Position numbers and translations under genes: made by a program. A DNA stretch of 64,000 bases from Thioalkalivibrio sp. ALJ3. GTDB taxonomy: Bacteria; Pseudomonadota; Gammaproteobacteria; Ectothiorhodospirales; Ectothiorhodospiraceae. The notes beneath the pieces are model-generated. The model had not been told where the DNA came from and made no database searches. It was given only the letters and a program-made list of their open reading frames with translations. The stretch's first letter is position 1. Each line of letters opens with the position of its first letter. The stretch covers positions 154,272 through 218,271 of the forward strand of contig NZ_KB897906.1 of NCBI RefSeq assembly GCF_000377205.1. Direction: 5' to 3'. Below are positions 20,650 through 30,166 of this stretch, piece after piece.

Positions 20650-21792
20650 TCAGGCCAGGTTGTCGCGGATCGCGCGGGAGACAGCGTCAAGCTCCGCCGG
20701 GACCTTGGTCGGCTGTATCACGCTCTGGGCAATCGCGGTGTCCGGGTCCTTCAGCCCGTTACCCGTAAGGGTGCACACTACGGTGGAGCCCTCCGGAATC
20801 TTGCCCTCGCGGATATCGCGCAGGGCGCCGGCCAGTGACGCGGCTGACGCGGGCTCGCAGAAGACGCCCTCCTTCTCGGCCAAAAGCTTCTGTGCAGCCA
20901 GGATTTCGTCATCCTGGCATTCATCGAACCAGCCGTTGGATTCCTCGCGCACCTTCCAGGCCATGTCCCAGGACTGTGGATGCCCAATACGGATCGCCGT
21001 CGCCACGGTGTCCGGACTGTCGACCATCGCTCCACGCATGAACGGCGCGGACCCGGCGGCCTGATATCCGACCATGTGAGGGCGGTTGCCCACCATGCCG
21101 CCGCCGGCGTACTTGCAGTGGCCCTTGCAGTAGGAGCACGCATCGGTCACGTCGTCGCTGCTCTTGGCCGCCATTTCGCTGTAGCCGATCCAGTGCGCGG
21201 TGATGTTGCCCGCGTTGCCCACCGGCAGGCAGTGATAATCCGGGGCGCGGCCCAGTTCCTCGACGATCTCAAATGCCGCGGTCTTCTGCCCCTGCAGGCG
21301 ATACGGGTTAACCGAGTTCACCAACGTCACCGGCGTGTTGGAGGCGACCTCCTTCACCAGGCGCATGCCGTCGTCGAAGTTGCCCTCGATCTGAATCACG
21401 GTGGCGCCGTGCATCATCGCCTGGGCCAGCTTGCCCATCGCAATCTTGCCATCGGGAATTACGACGAATGCCGTGATCCCGGCTCGTGCCGCATAGGCGG
21501 CGGCCGCGGCCGAGGTGTTGCCGGTGGAGGCACAGACAATCGCGCGGGAGCCCTCTTCAACGGCCTTGGTGACGGCCATGGTCATGCCGCGGTCCTTGAA
21601 CGAACCGGTGGGGTTCAGGCCCTCGAACTTCACGTATATCTCCACCTCGCGCGCCAGATCGCGCGGGATGTTGTTCAGGCGGATCAGCGGCGTATTGCCC
21701 TCGCCCAGCGAGATGATGCGTGTGTCGTCGTGCACCGGCAGGCGGTCGCGATAGCGCTCGATCAGTCCGGTATAGCGATGTCCAAAGGCCAT
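20650..21792 (-). CDS. thrC: Threonine synthase with a cysteine-containing insertion
   Basis: PLP enzyme forming threonine from O-phosphohomoserine; 380 residues, short ThrC class. The PLP lysine is Lys66 in [10 protein letters not shown]. The phosphate loop [10 protein letters not shown] and the substrate part [12 protein letters not shown] are intact. Between residues 211 and 236, where related enzymes have a short loop, there is an insertion with Cys219, Cys222 and Cys226 (CSYCKGHC), a pattern that could bind metal. It is the last gene of the alaC-hom-thrC set but is separated from hom by a 303-bp repeat element. Confidence 0.95.
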   Translation of the reverse strand: MAFGHRYTGLIERYRDRLPVHDDTRIISLGEGNTPLIRLNNIPRDLAREVEIYVKFEGLNPTGSFKDRGMTMAVTKAVEEGSRAIVCASTGNTSAAAAAYAARAGITAFVVIPDGKIAMGKLAQAMMHGATVIQIEGNFDDGMRLVKEVASNTPVTLVNSVNPYRLQGQKTAAFEIVEELGRAPDYHCLPVGNAGNITAHWIGYSEMAAKSSDDVTDACSYCKGHCKYAGGGMVGNRPHMVGYQAAGSAPFMRGAMVDSPDTVATAIRIGHPQSWDMAWKVREESNGWFDECQDDEILAAQKLLAEKEGVFCEPASAASLAGALRDIREGKIPEGSTVVCTLTGNGLKDPDTAIAQSVIQPTKVPAELDAVSRAIRDNLA

Positions 21793-21825
21793 GGTGTTCT
21801 CTTTGTCGTTGCGAAAGGAGGAGCT

Positions 21826-22128
21826 CTAGGGAAACACTGATTGATGTACACGCTCGCGCTCGAGTCGCTTTTGCGCGCGAACAAGGCGCGGTGACTGCCG
21901 TGCAGTCATTCTGCACAAGGGAGCCGCAACGCTGTTCCCGCGCCCATTTTCGATAACAACGGGCGGCCGAGCCCCTGCTTTCAATGGCTTGTGGGGTTGG
22001 CACCCCAGGTTCCCCGATCCTGCGTTGCGGCCCTTGCCGGTAGAACCACTACCGGCTGCGCACCGCGCCTTGTCTCGGAAAACCTGGGGTGCCAACGCGA
22101 GTGTGTACATTAACCAGTGTTTCCCTAG
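21826..22128. mobile_element. MITE-like structured repeat element, copy 1
   Basis: 303 bp between hom and thrC. Terminal inverted repeats of 33 bp (21826-21858 and 22096-22128, 3 mismatches) begin and end with CTAG. Internal pairings: 21881-21893 with 22061-22073 (13 bp perfect); 21997-22011 with 22081-22095 (15 bp perfect); hairpins 21900-21916, 21919-21939 and 22036-22056. The second copy at 43097-43415 keeps these pairings with compensating base changes. No transposase is encoded, so it is presumably mobilised in trans. CTAG at both ends fits a 4-bp target duplication of the YTAR kind known for some IS5-family elements (inference). The right-hand CTAG supplies the TAG stop of hom. Confidence 0.85.
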
Positions 22129-23438
22129 CGCCCCAGACCTTCCATGCGGATGCGAGTAATCGGGGTCAGCAGGTGATCCAGTACTTCGAGCGCGGCGATC
22201 GCCTCGTTCATCGCGCCCTCGCGGACCTTGTGCGTGAGCATGATGATCGTGGCCTCGCCGCGCTCTGGATCCGGCTCGCGCTGCAGAATCGCCTCGATAC
22301 TGATGCCGTGCTCACCCAGGATGCGGGTGATATCGGCCAGCACGCCCGGACGGTCCTGTGTACGCAGGCGCAGGTAGAAGGACGTCTCCACCTCGGACAG
22401 ATCCAGCACCGGCTTGTCCGACAGAGCATCCGGCTGGAAAGCAAGATGCGGGACCCGGTTCTCGGGATCCGTGGTCAGTGCGCGCACGACATCCACCAGA
22501 TCGGCCACCACCGCGGAGGCGGTGGCCTCGGCACCGGCACCCGCCCCGTAGTACAGCGTCGGCCCCACCGCGTCGGCATTGACCAGAACCGCGTTCATTA
22601 CACCATCCACGTTGGCGATCAGCCGACGTTCCGGGATCAGGGTCGGGTGCACTCGCAGTTCGTAGCCCTTGTCGGTGCGCCGGGCAATCCCCAGATGCTT
22701 GATGCGATAGCCCAGCTCGGCGGCGAAGCCGACGTCCTCGCGGGTGATATTGCTGATGCCCTCGACCGCCACACGGTCGAACTGCAGCGGGATACCGAAG
22801 GCGATGGACGCCAGGATCGCCAGTTTGTGCGCGGCATCAATGCCCTCTACGTCGAAGGTCGGGTCGGCCTCGGCATACCCCAGCGCCTGGGCCTCGGCGA
22901 GCACGTCGTCAAAGTCGCGGCCCTTGTCGCGCATCTCCGTCAGAATGAAGTTGCCGGTCCCGTTGATGATCCCGGCGAGCCATTCGATCTGGTTGCCGGC
23001 CAAACCCTCGCGGATGGCTTTGATGATCGGGATGCCCCCGGCCACCGCAGCCTCGAACGCGACCATCACGCCCTTTTGCTGGGCGCGCTGGAAGATCGTG
23101 TTGCCGTGCAGTGCGATCAGGGCCTTGTTCGCGGTGACCACGTGCTTGCCGGCATCGATCGCGGCGAGGGTCAGGTTCAGTGCCGGGTCGGTGCCGCCCA
23201 TCAATTCGACTACGACCTCGACCTCGGGGTCGTTGACCACCTGTGCCGGATCCGTCGTGAGGCGAATCTGTTCGCAGTTGCATTCGCGGCTTCGCTCGAC
23301 ATCGCGCGCGGCGGCGGCTACGACCTGAATGCCGCGCCCTGCCCGGCGCGCGATCTCGATGCCGTTTCGTTCGAGTACATTGACCGTGCCGCAGCCAACC
23401 GTACCGAGTCCCAGGATTCCAATCTTTACCGGCGTCAT
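22125..23438 (-). CDS. hom: Homoserine dehydrogenase
   Basis: Reduces aspartate semialdehyde to homoserine, the branch to threonine and methionine; 437 residues. It has the N-terminal Rossmann motif GILGLGTVGCG, catalytic core GIINGTGNFILTEM and PTFDVEGIDAAHKL, and a C-terminal ACT domain (RPGVLADITRILGEHGISIE) typical of threonine feedback. The ATG at 23438 is chosen because the fold starts there; the frame is open for 39 more codons upstream. Its TAG stop lies inside the terminal repeat of the 303-bp element, so the element abuts the last sense codon. Confidence 0.95.
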   Translation of the reverse strand: MTPVKIGILGLGTVGCGTVNVLERNGIEIARRAGRGIQVVAAAARDVERSRECNCEQIRLTTDPAQVVNDPEVEVVVELMGGTDPALNLTLAAIDAGKHVVTANKALIALHGNTIFQRAQQKGVMVAFEAAVAGGIPIIKAIREGLAGNQIEWLAGIINGTGNFILTEMRDKGRDFDDVLAEAQALGYAEADPTFDVEGIDAAHKLAILASIAFGIPLQFDRVAVEGISNITREDVGFAAELGYRIKHLGIARRTDKGYELRVHPTLIPERRLIANVDGVMNAVLVNADAVGPTLYYGAGAGAEATASAVVADLVDVVRALTTDPENRVPHLAFQPDALSDKPVLDLSEVETSFYLRLRTQDRPGVLADITRILGEHGISIEAILQREPDPERGEATIIMLTHKVREGAMNEAIAALEVLDHLLTPITRIRMEGLGR

Positions 23439-23493
23439 AAAAGCCTTGCTTTGTCTAAGTTCGGGCGTTGAAGCCCGGATGAATTCCTGCTGG

Positions 23494-24723
23494 CTACTGG
23501 CCTCGTGCGGGCGCTGCCGGCTCCGTGGCCGCGTCCGCGAGGATCGAATCGGCACGGAACATGGCTTTGATCCCGCGCAGTGCCTGGCGCGTGCGCTGCT
23601 CGTTCTCGATCAGACTGAAGCGCACGAAGTCGTCACCATAGTTGCCGAAGCCGACACCCGGCGAGACGGCCACCTTGGCATCACGCAGCAGCTTCTTGGC
23701 GAACTCGAGTGATCCCATCTCGCGGTAGGGCTCGGGGATCGGCGCCCAGACAAACATGGTCGCCTTCGGTTTCTCCACCTGCCAGCCCAGCTTGCCGAGC
23801 CCCTCGCAGAGCACATCCCGGCGCGAACGATAGAGCTCCCGAATCTCCTCGACGCAGTCCTGCGGGCCCTCCAGTGCGGCAATGGCGGCCACCTGAATCG
23901 GCGTGAACGTGCCGTAATCCAGATAGGATTTGATACGCGCAAGCGCGGCCACCAGGGTTGGATTGCCGCACATGAACCCGACACGCCAGCCAGGCATGTT
24001 GTAGGTCTTCGACAGCGTGTAGAACTCGACCGCGAGCTCCTTCGCACCTGGCACTTCCAGGATCGACGGAGCCTTGTAGCCGTCGAAGCTGATCTCGGCA
24101 TAGGCCAGGTCGTGCACGATCCAGATGCCGTGCTCCTTGCAGATCGCCACGACCTGCTCGAAAAACTCCCGGTCCACGCATTGCGTGGTCGGATTCGCCG
24201 GGAAGTTCAGGATCAGCATCTTGGGCTTGGGCCAGGAATCCTGAATTGCCCGCTCGAGTTCGGCGAAGAAATCCACTTCCGGCGTAAGCGGCACATGGCG
24301 TACGTCGGCTCCGGCAATGACACAACCGTAGGGGTGGATCGGATAGGCGGGATTCGGAACCAGTACCGCGTCGCCCGGCCCCAGGGTTGCCAGCGCCAGG
24401 TGGGCAAGGCCTTCCTTGGAGCCGATGGTCACGATTGCCTCGGTCTCGGGGTCCAAGTCTACATCGAACGTGCTCTTGTACCAGCGCGTGATCGCCCTGC
24501 GCAGACGCGGGATCCCCTTGGAAACCGAATAGCGGTGGGTGTCGCCGCGCTGCGCGGCCTCACAGAGCTTGTCGACAATGTGATCCGGGGTCGGCTGATC
24601 CGGATTGCCCATACCGAAGTCGATAATGTCCTCGCCGCGCGCGCGTGCCTCGGCCTTCAACTGGTTCACAATGTTGAAGACGTAGGGCGGGAGGCGCTCG
24701 ATACGGGGAAAGACGTCGGTCAC
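23494..24723 (-). CDS. alaC: Alanine transaminase AlaC-type aminotransferase
   Basis: Class I/II PLP aminotransferase of 409 residues. The PLP lysine is in [17 protein letters not shown]; other conserved parts are [21 protein letters not shown] and [13 protein letters not shown]. Alignable features match E. coli AlaC (YfdZ), which makes alanine from pyruvate and glutamate. It lies 55 nt upstream of hom on the same strand, an arrangement common in gammaproteobacteria, so it is probably in one transcript with hom and thrC. Confidence 0.9.
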   Translation of the reverse strand: MTDVFPRIERLPPYVFNIVNQLKAEARARGEDIIDFGMGNPDQPTPDHIVDKLCEAAQRGDTHRYSVSKGIPRLRRAITRWYKSTFDVDLDPETEAIVTIGSKEGLAHLALATLGPGDAVLVPNPAYPIHPYGCVIAGADVRHVPLTPEVDFFAELERAIQDSWPKPKMLILNFPANPTTQCVDREFFEQVVAICKEHGIWIVHDLAYAEISFDGYKAPSILEVPGAKELAVEFYTLSKTYNMPGWRVGFMCGNPTLVAALARIKSYLDYGTFTPIQVAAIAALEGPQDCVEEIRELYRSRRDVLCEGLGKLGWQVEKPKATMFVWAPIPEPYREMGSLEFAKKLLRDAKVAVSPGVGFGNYGDDFVRFSLIENEQRTRQALRGIKAMFRADSILADAATEPAAPARGQ

Positions 24724-24816
24724 GGGTCAGGTCCTGGTTGGGCCAAGCGAGCCGGCGGCAGGTCTGGGGGGAACGCCGCGGAATCCCCTTAAATACCGCA
24801 CCGGAAAGCGCGCCAA

Positions 24817-24843
24817 AGTATAACCCGGGCCCGTCTCTGTCAA
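24817..24843 (-). promoter_or_regulatory. alaC: Probable promoter of alaC-hom-thrC
   Basis: On the minus strand a perfect TTGACA (24838-24843) and TATACT (24817-24822) are separated by 15 nt, about 95 nt upstream of alaC. The hexamers are strong but the spacer is shorter than the usual 17, so the promoter may be weak or activator-dependent. Confidence 0.5.
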
Positions 24844-24919
24844 CGAATCGGCCACCAAACTGACCGCGCGGCGAACGCCTGTTCTTGAGCCTGTCTCCCG
24901 CCCGGAGTAGCGTGTAGCC

Positions 24920-25300
24920 ATGCTGTTCTCCGAAGTCACCAGCGAGGAAACCTACATCGTGACCGGCTACGAGTCGGGCGCGGTGGGGATCAATCAGGTC
25001 GGGTATACCCAAAGCCTGATCGTGCGGCCGAATGCGCTGGAGCAAAACTGGCCGGTCGAGAATGTCGAAGACCTGGCAGTCGAGCACCTTCAGTCCGTGA
25101 TTGACCACCCCCCGGAGGTGTTGCTGATCGGCACAGGCGAGGTACAACGCTTCCCGGATCGGGGTGTATGGCGCTACCTGCGTCACGAGGGGTTTGGCGT
25201 GGAGATCATGGATACGGCCGCTGCGTGCCGCACCTACAACCTGATCATGGCCGAAGGTCGTGAGGTGGCCGCTGCACTGATCATCGACGGTGACCGCTGA
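24920..25300 (+). CDS. Mth938-like domain protein (DUF498)
   Basis: 126 residues. It belongs to the Mth938/Xcc1710-like family by overall pattern: NQVGYTQSLIVRPNALEQNW, PEVLLIGTGEVQRFP and GFGVEIMDTAAACRTYNLI. The fold is known from structural genomics; related proteins include the human mitochondrial complex I assembly factor NDUFAF3, but no bacterial function is established. It is a single gene, convergent with rpoS. Confidence 0.88.
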   Translation: MLFSEVTSEETYIVTGYESGAVGINQVGYTQSLIVRPNALEQNWPVENVEDLAVEHLQSVIDHPPEVLLIGTGEVQRFPDRGVWRYLRHEGFGVEIMDTAAACRTYNLIMAEGREVAAALIIDGDR

Positions 25301-25319
25301 GGGAGACGCGGCAGCGCTT

Positions 25320-26399
25320 TCAGGAATTGGGCAGTACCTCATCGCCCTTCATACCGCGCGATTCAAGCAGCCGCCGCAGGCGTTTGAGCGCATCCATCTG
25401 GATCTGGCGCACGCGTTCCCGCGTCACCCCGATCTCGTCGCCCACCTGTTCCAGCGTCGAACGTTCGAACCCGTGCAGCCCGAAGCGCCGCACCAGTACC
25501 TCACGCTGTTTGTAATCCAGCTCTCCCAGCCACTCCTCCACGAGGTGCTGAAGGTCCTGATCCTCCAGCAACGAGGACGGCTCCTGCGCGTTCACATCGG
25601 CCAGAATATCCGTTAGCGAACGCTCACCATCCGGGCCCGGCGGTAGATCCATGGAAGTCGAAGGCTCCGACATTGCCCTAAGTTTCTGAATCTCCGCAAC
25701 CGGCTTGCCCAGGCGCTGTGCCAGTTCTTCTTCGGTGGGGTCGCGGCCCAGCTCCTGGGTCAGGTTGCGGGCGATGCGCGCGTGCATGCGCAATTCCTTA
25801 CTCACATGCACGGGGATACGGATGGTTCGCCCCTGGTTCATCAAGGCACGCTCGATGGTCTGCCGAATCCACCAGGTCGCGTAGGTCGAGAAGCGGAAAC
25901 CGCGTTCGGGATCGAACTTCTCCACCGCGTGCATCAGGCCCAGGTTGCCCTCCTCGATCAGATCCAGAAGCGGGAGACCACGATTCAGGTAGCGTCGCGC
26001 GATCTTCACCACCAGCCGGAGGTTGCACTCGATCATGCGCCGCCGCCCGGATTCGTCGCCGTCGCGAGCCAGACGCGCGTACGTGCGTTCTTCCTCCGGC
26101 GTCAGCAGTGGTCGATATTCGATATCGCGCAGATAGATCTGGATAGCGTCGAGCTCGGCCGGACGTGCATCGCGCAGCGTGCGGGGGCGCACTGGAACGT
26201 CACGTTCCGGGGAAAGTTCCTTCTCGTCATCCGGGGCGGGCAACTCTTCTTCTTCAGGGTTTTCTCGAGCCGCCAGGGGGTCGTCGGTCGCGCGGATGTG
26301 GTCGGCGGCGGGCTCGTTCTCACCTGACAGGCCGGTTCCGTCGTCCATCAGGTGTTCTTCGTCCAGTTCCGAATCAACCGGCTTCCGGGATTTAGCCAT
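25320..26399 (-). CDS. rpoS: RNA polymerase sigma factor RpoS
   Basis: Stationary-phase and stress sigma factor; 359 residues, about 30 longer than E. coli RpoS because of an acidic N-terminal tail (about residues 1-75). Region 1.2 starts at [12 protein letters not shown]. Region 2 contains [21 protein letters not shown] and [16 protein letters not shown]. Region 4 contains [18 protein letters not shown]. It is directly downstream of nlpD, which in enterics also carries the main rpoS promoter, so the transcript probably comes from within nlpD or further upstream. Confidence 0.97.
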   Translation of the reverse strand: MAKSRKPVDSELDEEHLMDDGTGLSGENEPAADHIRATDDPLAARENPEEEELPAPDDEKELSPERDVPVRPRTLRDARPAELDAIQIYLRDIEYRPLLTPEEERTYARLARDGDESGRRRMIECNLRLVVKIARRYLNRGLPLLDLIEEGNLGLMHAVEKFDPERGFRFSTYATWWIRQTIERALMNQGRTIRIPVHVSKELRMHARIARNLTQELGRDPTEEELAQRLGKPVAEIQKLRAMSEPSTSMDLPPGPDGERSLTDILADVNAQEPSSLLEDQDLQHLVEEWLGELDYKQREVLVRRFGLHGFERSTLEQVGDEIGVTRERVRQIQMDALKRLRRLLESRGMKGDEVLPNS

Positions 26400-26425
26400 G
26401 GATGCCCTGTACTCCCTTTATTTAT

Positions 26426-27187
26426 CTAGCGATCCGGCAGGTATCGGCTCGGATCCACGGGTGTTCCATCTACCCTTATCTCGAAGTGCAGCATTGGGCG
26501 CTCCGCGCCCGATGACCCAAGACGCGCAATCGTGTCGCCGGCCTCGACCTGATCCCCTTCGGAGACCAGCAATTCGTCGTTGTGGCCATAGGCACTCAGA
26601 AAACGCGCGTCGTGTTTCAGGATGATCAGTCGACCATACCCCACCAGGCCTCCACCTGCATAGACTACCTCCCCCGACCGGGTGGCCCGCACGTCATCAC
26701 CACGCTCCCCGCCAATGGCGAGGCCTCGCCGCGTCCCACTGCTCGAAAAGCCGCGAAGGACATCCCCGTCTGCCGGCCACTGCCAGTCACCCGGATCATC
26801 GGGCGGTGGATCCGAGCGTTGCGTTTCGCGAGAGGACCCATTGTCACTGTCGCTACGACTCGCGGTCTGCTGGTCTTCGCGTTCCTGGCGGGGTGCCTGT
26901 GGTGGTGACGAGCGCGCGGTCCCGCGCAGGCGTAGCTCCTGACCGGGATAGATGATGTACGGGGCACTGATCGCGTTGCGCTGGGCCAGTTCGCGCCAAT
27001 TCAGGCCATAACGCTGGGCGATGCGGTACAGGGTTTCTTCGCGCTGAACGGTGTGCGTTGTGGGGATATCGCTGGTGCGGGGAGAGTCGGTGGTCGTGGG
27101 GGCTCGTGTGGCACAGCCGGTGACCAGAGCAACCACCAGACCGGCGATGGCTATCAGTAAAAGCACTTGAGCGAATCGCCGGTTCAA
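26426..27187 (-). CDS. nlpD: NlpD-type LysM and LytM-domain lipoprotein
   Basis: Activator of the division amidase AmiC in related bacteria; 253 residues. A signal peptide ends in a lipobox at VTGC (Cys25). A LysM domain follows (HTVQREETLYRIAQRYGLNW...IYPGQELRL, about 45-90), then a Ser/Asp-rich linker, then a C-terminal M23/LytM domain. The zinc-binding HxGxD is missing (GLAIGGERGDDV) while the LHFEIR end remains. Such degenerate LytM domains activate amidases instead of cutting peptidoglycan. It lies 26 nt upstream of rpoS. Confidence 0.94.
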   Translation of the reverse strand: MNRRFAQVLLLIAIAGLVVALVTGCATRAPTTTDSPRTSDIPTTHTVQREETLYRIAQRYGLNWRELAQRNAISAPYIIYPGQELRLRGTARSSPPQAPRQEREDQQTASRSDSDNGSSRETQRSDPPPDDPGDWQWPADGDVLRGFSSSGTRRGLAIGGERGDDVRATRSGEVVYAGGGLVGYGRLIILKHDARFLSAYGHNDELLVSEGDQVEAGDTIARLGSSGAERPMLHFEIRVDGTPVDPSRYLPDR

Positions 27188-27191
27188 GGTG

Positions 27192-27776
27192 CTATTCCAT
27201 GAACAGCACGATCACCATCGCGCCCAGAAGAACCACTACCCCCGCCCAGCCAATGCGCTCCATATAGGGCCGCAGGTGCTGCTCGGCTCGGGGTCCTGCC
27301 CAGGCCATCACCAACGCCACGAGGAAGAACCTCAGCCCGCGTCCGATCAACGAAGCGATCACGAATGGGATTAGGGCCATGGACAGGGCGCCCGCCGTCA
27401 CCGTAAACAGCTTGTAGGGGATCGGCGAGAACCCGGCGATCAGCACGACCCAGACCCCCCAGACGCTGAACCAGGCCTCGGCCTGTGCGAGTTCCTCGCC
27501 ATATCCCCAGCGCTCCAGCCATGGTCCGATTCCTTCGAAAGCCGCCCAGCCGATCAGGTAGCCCAGCAGCCCTCCCAGCACGGAGAAGATCGTCGTGAGG
27601 GCGGCCAGGCGCCAGGCCGCCCGCGGACGGGCGGCCGCCATCGGTGCCAGCATGACATCGGGCGGCACCGGGAAAAAGGAGGATTCGGCGAATGACAGCG
27701 TCGCCAGGTAACGCGGAGCATGTCGGTGCCGCGACCACTGCATCACACGGTCATAAAGTGGCTCAAACAGCTTCAC
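27192..27776 (-). CDS. yqaA: YqaA family inner membrane protein (DedA-like)
   Basis: 194 residues with four or five hydrophobic segments. The SNARE-associated/DedA-like core is visible as FAESSFFPVPPDVMLAPM and GFSPIPYKLFTVTAGAL. The conserved Pro and acidic residues in the re-entrant loops suggest lipid transport or proton coupling by analogy with DedA proteins; no specific substrate is known. It sits between pcm and nlpD in the surE-pcm-nlpD-rpoS cluster, its usual place in many gammaproteobacteria. Confidence 0.9.
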   Translation of the reverse strand: MKLFEPLYDRVMQWSRHRHAPRYLATLSFAESSFFPVPPDVMLAPMAAARPRAAWRLAALTTIFSVLGGLLGYLIGWAAFEGIGPWLERWGYGEELAQAEAWFSVWGVWVVLIAGFSPIPYKLFTVTAGALSMALIPFVIASLIGRGLRFFLVALVMAWAGPRAEQHLRPYMERIGWAGVVVLLGAMVIVLFME

Positions 27777-27823
27777 GCGATACCCTTCGGGGGAGAACCA
27801 TCATGCCGGAACACGCGGAAACC

Positions 27824-28489
27824 TCACTGCTCGGCTCCCGGCAACATGGGAACGAACATGACCGCATCGAGGATGTCGCGCACGTAGGCCTCTTCGGTAC
27901 GCGTATAGCGCACCAGTTGCTGCCGTCCGTCCGGGCCCTCCACCGGAGCCACCAGGCGACCATCGAGAGCGAGCTGTGTCAGGAGCGTTTCCGGAACATT
28001 GTGTGGCGCGGCGGTCAGGATGATGCCGTCGAATGGTGCCCGTTCCGGCCACCCCTCTGCCCCATCGCCGTGTCGAAGGTTGACGTTGTTGATCCCCAGG
28101 CGACTCAGCAATTCCCGTGCATTGCGGCTCAGCGCCTGGATGCGTTCGACGGAATAGACCCGATCCACCAGTTGAGCCAGTACCGCCGCCTGATATCCCG
28201 AACCGGTGCCGATCTCCAGTACCGTACTCACAGGGCCGCCCTCGAGCAGCGCCTCGGTCATCCGCGCCACGATAAATGGCTGCGAAATCGTCTGCCGATG
28301 GCCAATAGGCAGCGCGATGTTCTCGTAGGCGCGATGGCTCAGTGCCTCTTCGACAAACATATGCCGAGGCACCGTACGAATGGCCTCAAGCACACGAGGA
28401 TTGTGGATACCCTGCCCTTCCAGCAAACGGAGCAGCCGCTCGCGTGCTCTCCCCGACGTCAACCCCGCGCCGCGCGCATCAGGAACCAT
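27824..28489 (-). CDS. pcm: Protein-L-isoaspartate O-methyltransferase
   Basis: Repairs isoaspartyl damage using SAM; about 221 residues. Motifs are [18 protein letters not shown], the SAM site [18 protein letters not shown] and post-I VYSVERI. The ATG at 28489 follows GGGGAG at good spacing and overlaps surE by 11 nt; an upstream in-frame start at 28510 would overlap by 32 nt. Cotranscription with surE and downstream yqaA, nlpD and rpoS is likely, a stress and stationary-phase set. Confidence 0.94.
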   Translation of the reverse strand: MVPDARGAGLTSGRARERLLRLLEGQGIHNPRVLEAIRTVPRHMFVEEALSHRAYENIALPIGHRQTISQPFIVARMTEALLEGGPVSTVLEIGTGSGYQAAVLAQLVDRVYSVERIQALSRNARELLSRLGINNVNLRHGDGAEGWPERAPFDGIILTAAPHNVPETLLTQLALDGRLVAPVEGPDGRQQLVRYTRTEEAYVRDILDAVMFVPMLPGAEQ

Positions 28490-29252
28490 GGTGGCTCCCC
28501 GGCGCTCCATCCTCCAGCCAGCGACCTACCGTATCGATGGCGTCGTAACGCGTTAGATCCACCTGAATTGGAGTCACCGACACATATCCCTCACGTACTG
28601 CATGAAAATCCGTACCCGGACCGGCGTCCTGTTCCGACCCCGCCGGACCGACCCAGTAGATGGGGCGCCCGCGGGGGTCGGCGTCCGCGATCATCGGCTC
28701 CGCACGATGGCGGTTACCCAGACGCGTCGCCTGTACACCACGAATGCGTTCGCGCGGCAGATCCGGGACATTGACGTTCAGGATCGTGGCAGCCGGCAGC
28801 GGCACGCGGTGTATACGGTCCAGCAAGTCCAAGACGATACGACCCGCCGCATCATAGTGTTCAAGGTCGATCCCCACCAGCGAAACCGCGATCGCCGGCA
28901 GGCCCAGAAAACGGCCCTCCATGGCGGCCGCAACGGTACCCGAATAGAGCACGTCATCGCCCATGTTGGCCCCGGAATTGATTCCCGAAATCACGACATC
29001 CGGCTCCCAGTCACCGAGCAGACCGGTCAAGGCCAGATGCACACAATCCGTCGGAGTCCCGTCGACCTGAATTCCGTCACCACCCACCTCGCGCGCCCGT
29101 ACTGGTCGCACCAGCGTCAAGCTGTTGGACGCACCACTACGGTCGCGATCCGGCGCGACCACACGCACCTCGGCGACCTCACGCAGACAATTCGCCAGAC
29201 ACTGGATGCCGGGCGCATGGATACCGTCGTCGTTACTTACCAGAATGCGCAT
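28479..29252 (-). CDS. surE: 5'/3'-nucleotidase SurE
   Basis: Metal-dependent nucleoside monophosphate phosphatase; 257 residues. The start [15 protein letters not shown] carries the family NDDG metal-binding motif. [19 protein letters not shown] and AIAVSL complete the active site. It is first gene of the surE-pcm-yqaA-nlpD-rpoS cluster, divergent from the Smr-domain gene. Confidence 0.96.
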   Translation of the reverse strand: MRILVSNDDGIHAPGIQCLANCLREVAEVRVVAPDRDRSGASNSLTLVRPVRAREVGGDGIQVDGTPTDCVHLALTGLLGDWEPDVVISGINSGANMGDDVLYSGTVAAAMEGRFLGLPAIAVSLVGIDLEHYDAAGRIVLDLLDRIHRVPLPAATILNVNVPDLPRERIRGVQATRLGNRHRAEPMIADADPRGRPIYWVGPAGSEQDAGPGTDFHAVREGYVSVTPIQVDLTRYDAIDTVGRWLEDGAPGSHHGS

Positions 29253-29377
29253 GCGGATTGGGGGTCACCGGGAAGATGCCTAATATACTGGAATCGGAAC
29301 ACCGAGCGCGGTCATGAACCTCAGCGTTTCCCTGAAGTTCTTTCCGTCCACGCCACGGAAAACGCGAGTATCCTGCC

Positions 29378-29941
29378 ATGAACTCCGGCAATGATCCCAA
29401 CGACAGGCCCGACGACACGGATGAATTTCTGCGTGCGATTGGCGATGTGCGACGCTTGCACCATGATCAGGCGGACACAGGCAAGCCGCGTCCGCCAGCC
29501 CGTGCGCGCCAGCGTGATCAGGATGACGCGGCCGCCCGTGCCGACTGGCTAAGCGATCCCATCGGGGCCTCGGACCTGCAGCCAGGCGACGAATTGCGGT
29601 ATGCCCGCGACGGCATCAGCCACCGCGTTTTTCGCAAGCTGCGCAATGGACATTACCGTGTGGAGGACGAGCTCGACATGCACGGGATGTTCGCGGACGA
29701 AGCCAGACACGCCATCGCTCGGTTTCTCGATCAGGCACGCGAGCGCGGGCGGCTTTGTGTGCGCGTGGTTCACGGCAAGGGCATGCGCTCACGGCAGCGA
29801 GGGCCGGTGCTCAAGGGACTCACCGATCACTGGCTCCGCCAGCGGCACGACGTACTGGCGTTCTGTTCCGCTCCGCCCACCGATGGGGGCACCGGTGCGG
29901 TCTACGTCCTCCTGAAACGCGCGTCGGGGCCGGCCCGTTAG
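29378..29941 (+). CDS. Smr-domain protein
   Basis: 187 residues. A disordered, charged N-terminus (to about 70) precedes a Smr domain, the putative endonuclease domain related to the MutS2 C-terminus. The first motif is DMHG (ELDMHGMFADEAR) where the family usually has DLHG or DxHG; the second, VVHGKGMRS, is intact. A nicking endonuclease activity is known for some members, but the role of stand-alone Smr proteins is unsettled. It sits opposite surE, as in other gammaproteobacteria. Confidence 0.87.
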   Translation: MNSGNDPNDRPDDTDEFLRAIGDVRRLHHDQADTGKPRPPARARQRDQDDAAARADWLSDPIGASDLQPGDELRYARDGISHRVFRKLRNGHYRVEDELDMHGMFADEARHAIARFLDQARERGRLCVRVVHGKGMRSRQRGPVLKGLTDHWLRQRHDVLAFCSAPPTDGGTGAVYVLLKRASGPAR

Positions 29942-30166
29942 CCTAACGTTAGAACGGCCGGCAGATGTACTTCAGTCACATATTCCCATTCGCTGATTTT
30001 TGAGCCTAGACTGATTCCAGGCTCCACGCTGGAAACTCAAGCCAGGAAGTGGTTCACGTTTTTCCTGTACCGATCCTTGCAAACTCCAGCAATCCGTACC
30101 ATGCTTTGTATAGGTATTGTACAGACCTATGGGACGCAACGGACATTGCATTGGGAGGTCCTGTCC
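29942..30166. promoter_or_regulatory. 225-nt intergenic region upstream of the haem protein
   Basis: There is no open frame of note. The segment 30110-30131 contains an inverted repeat ATAGGT-N9-ACCTAT roughly 35 nt before the ribosome binding site, near a possible -10 TATAGG. This may be an operator for the DUF3365 gene; the evidence is only the symmetry and position. Confidence 0.3.

Noticed and set aside
26426-27187. Active M23 peptidoglycan peptidase
   Set aside because: The HxGxD zinc motif is missing, so an amidase-activator (NlpD) role is more likely than catalysis.
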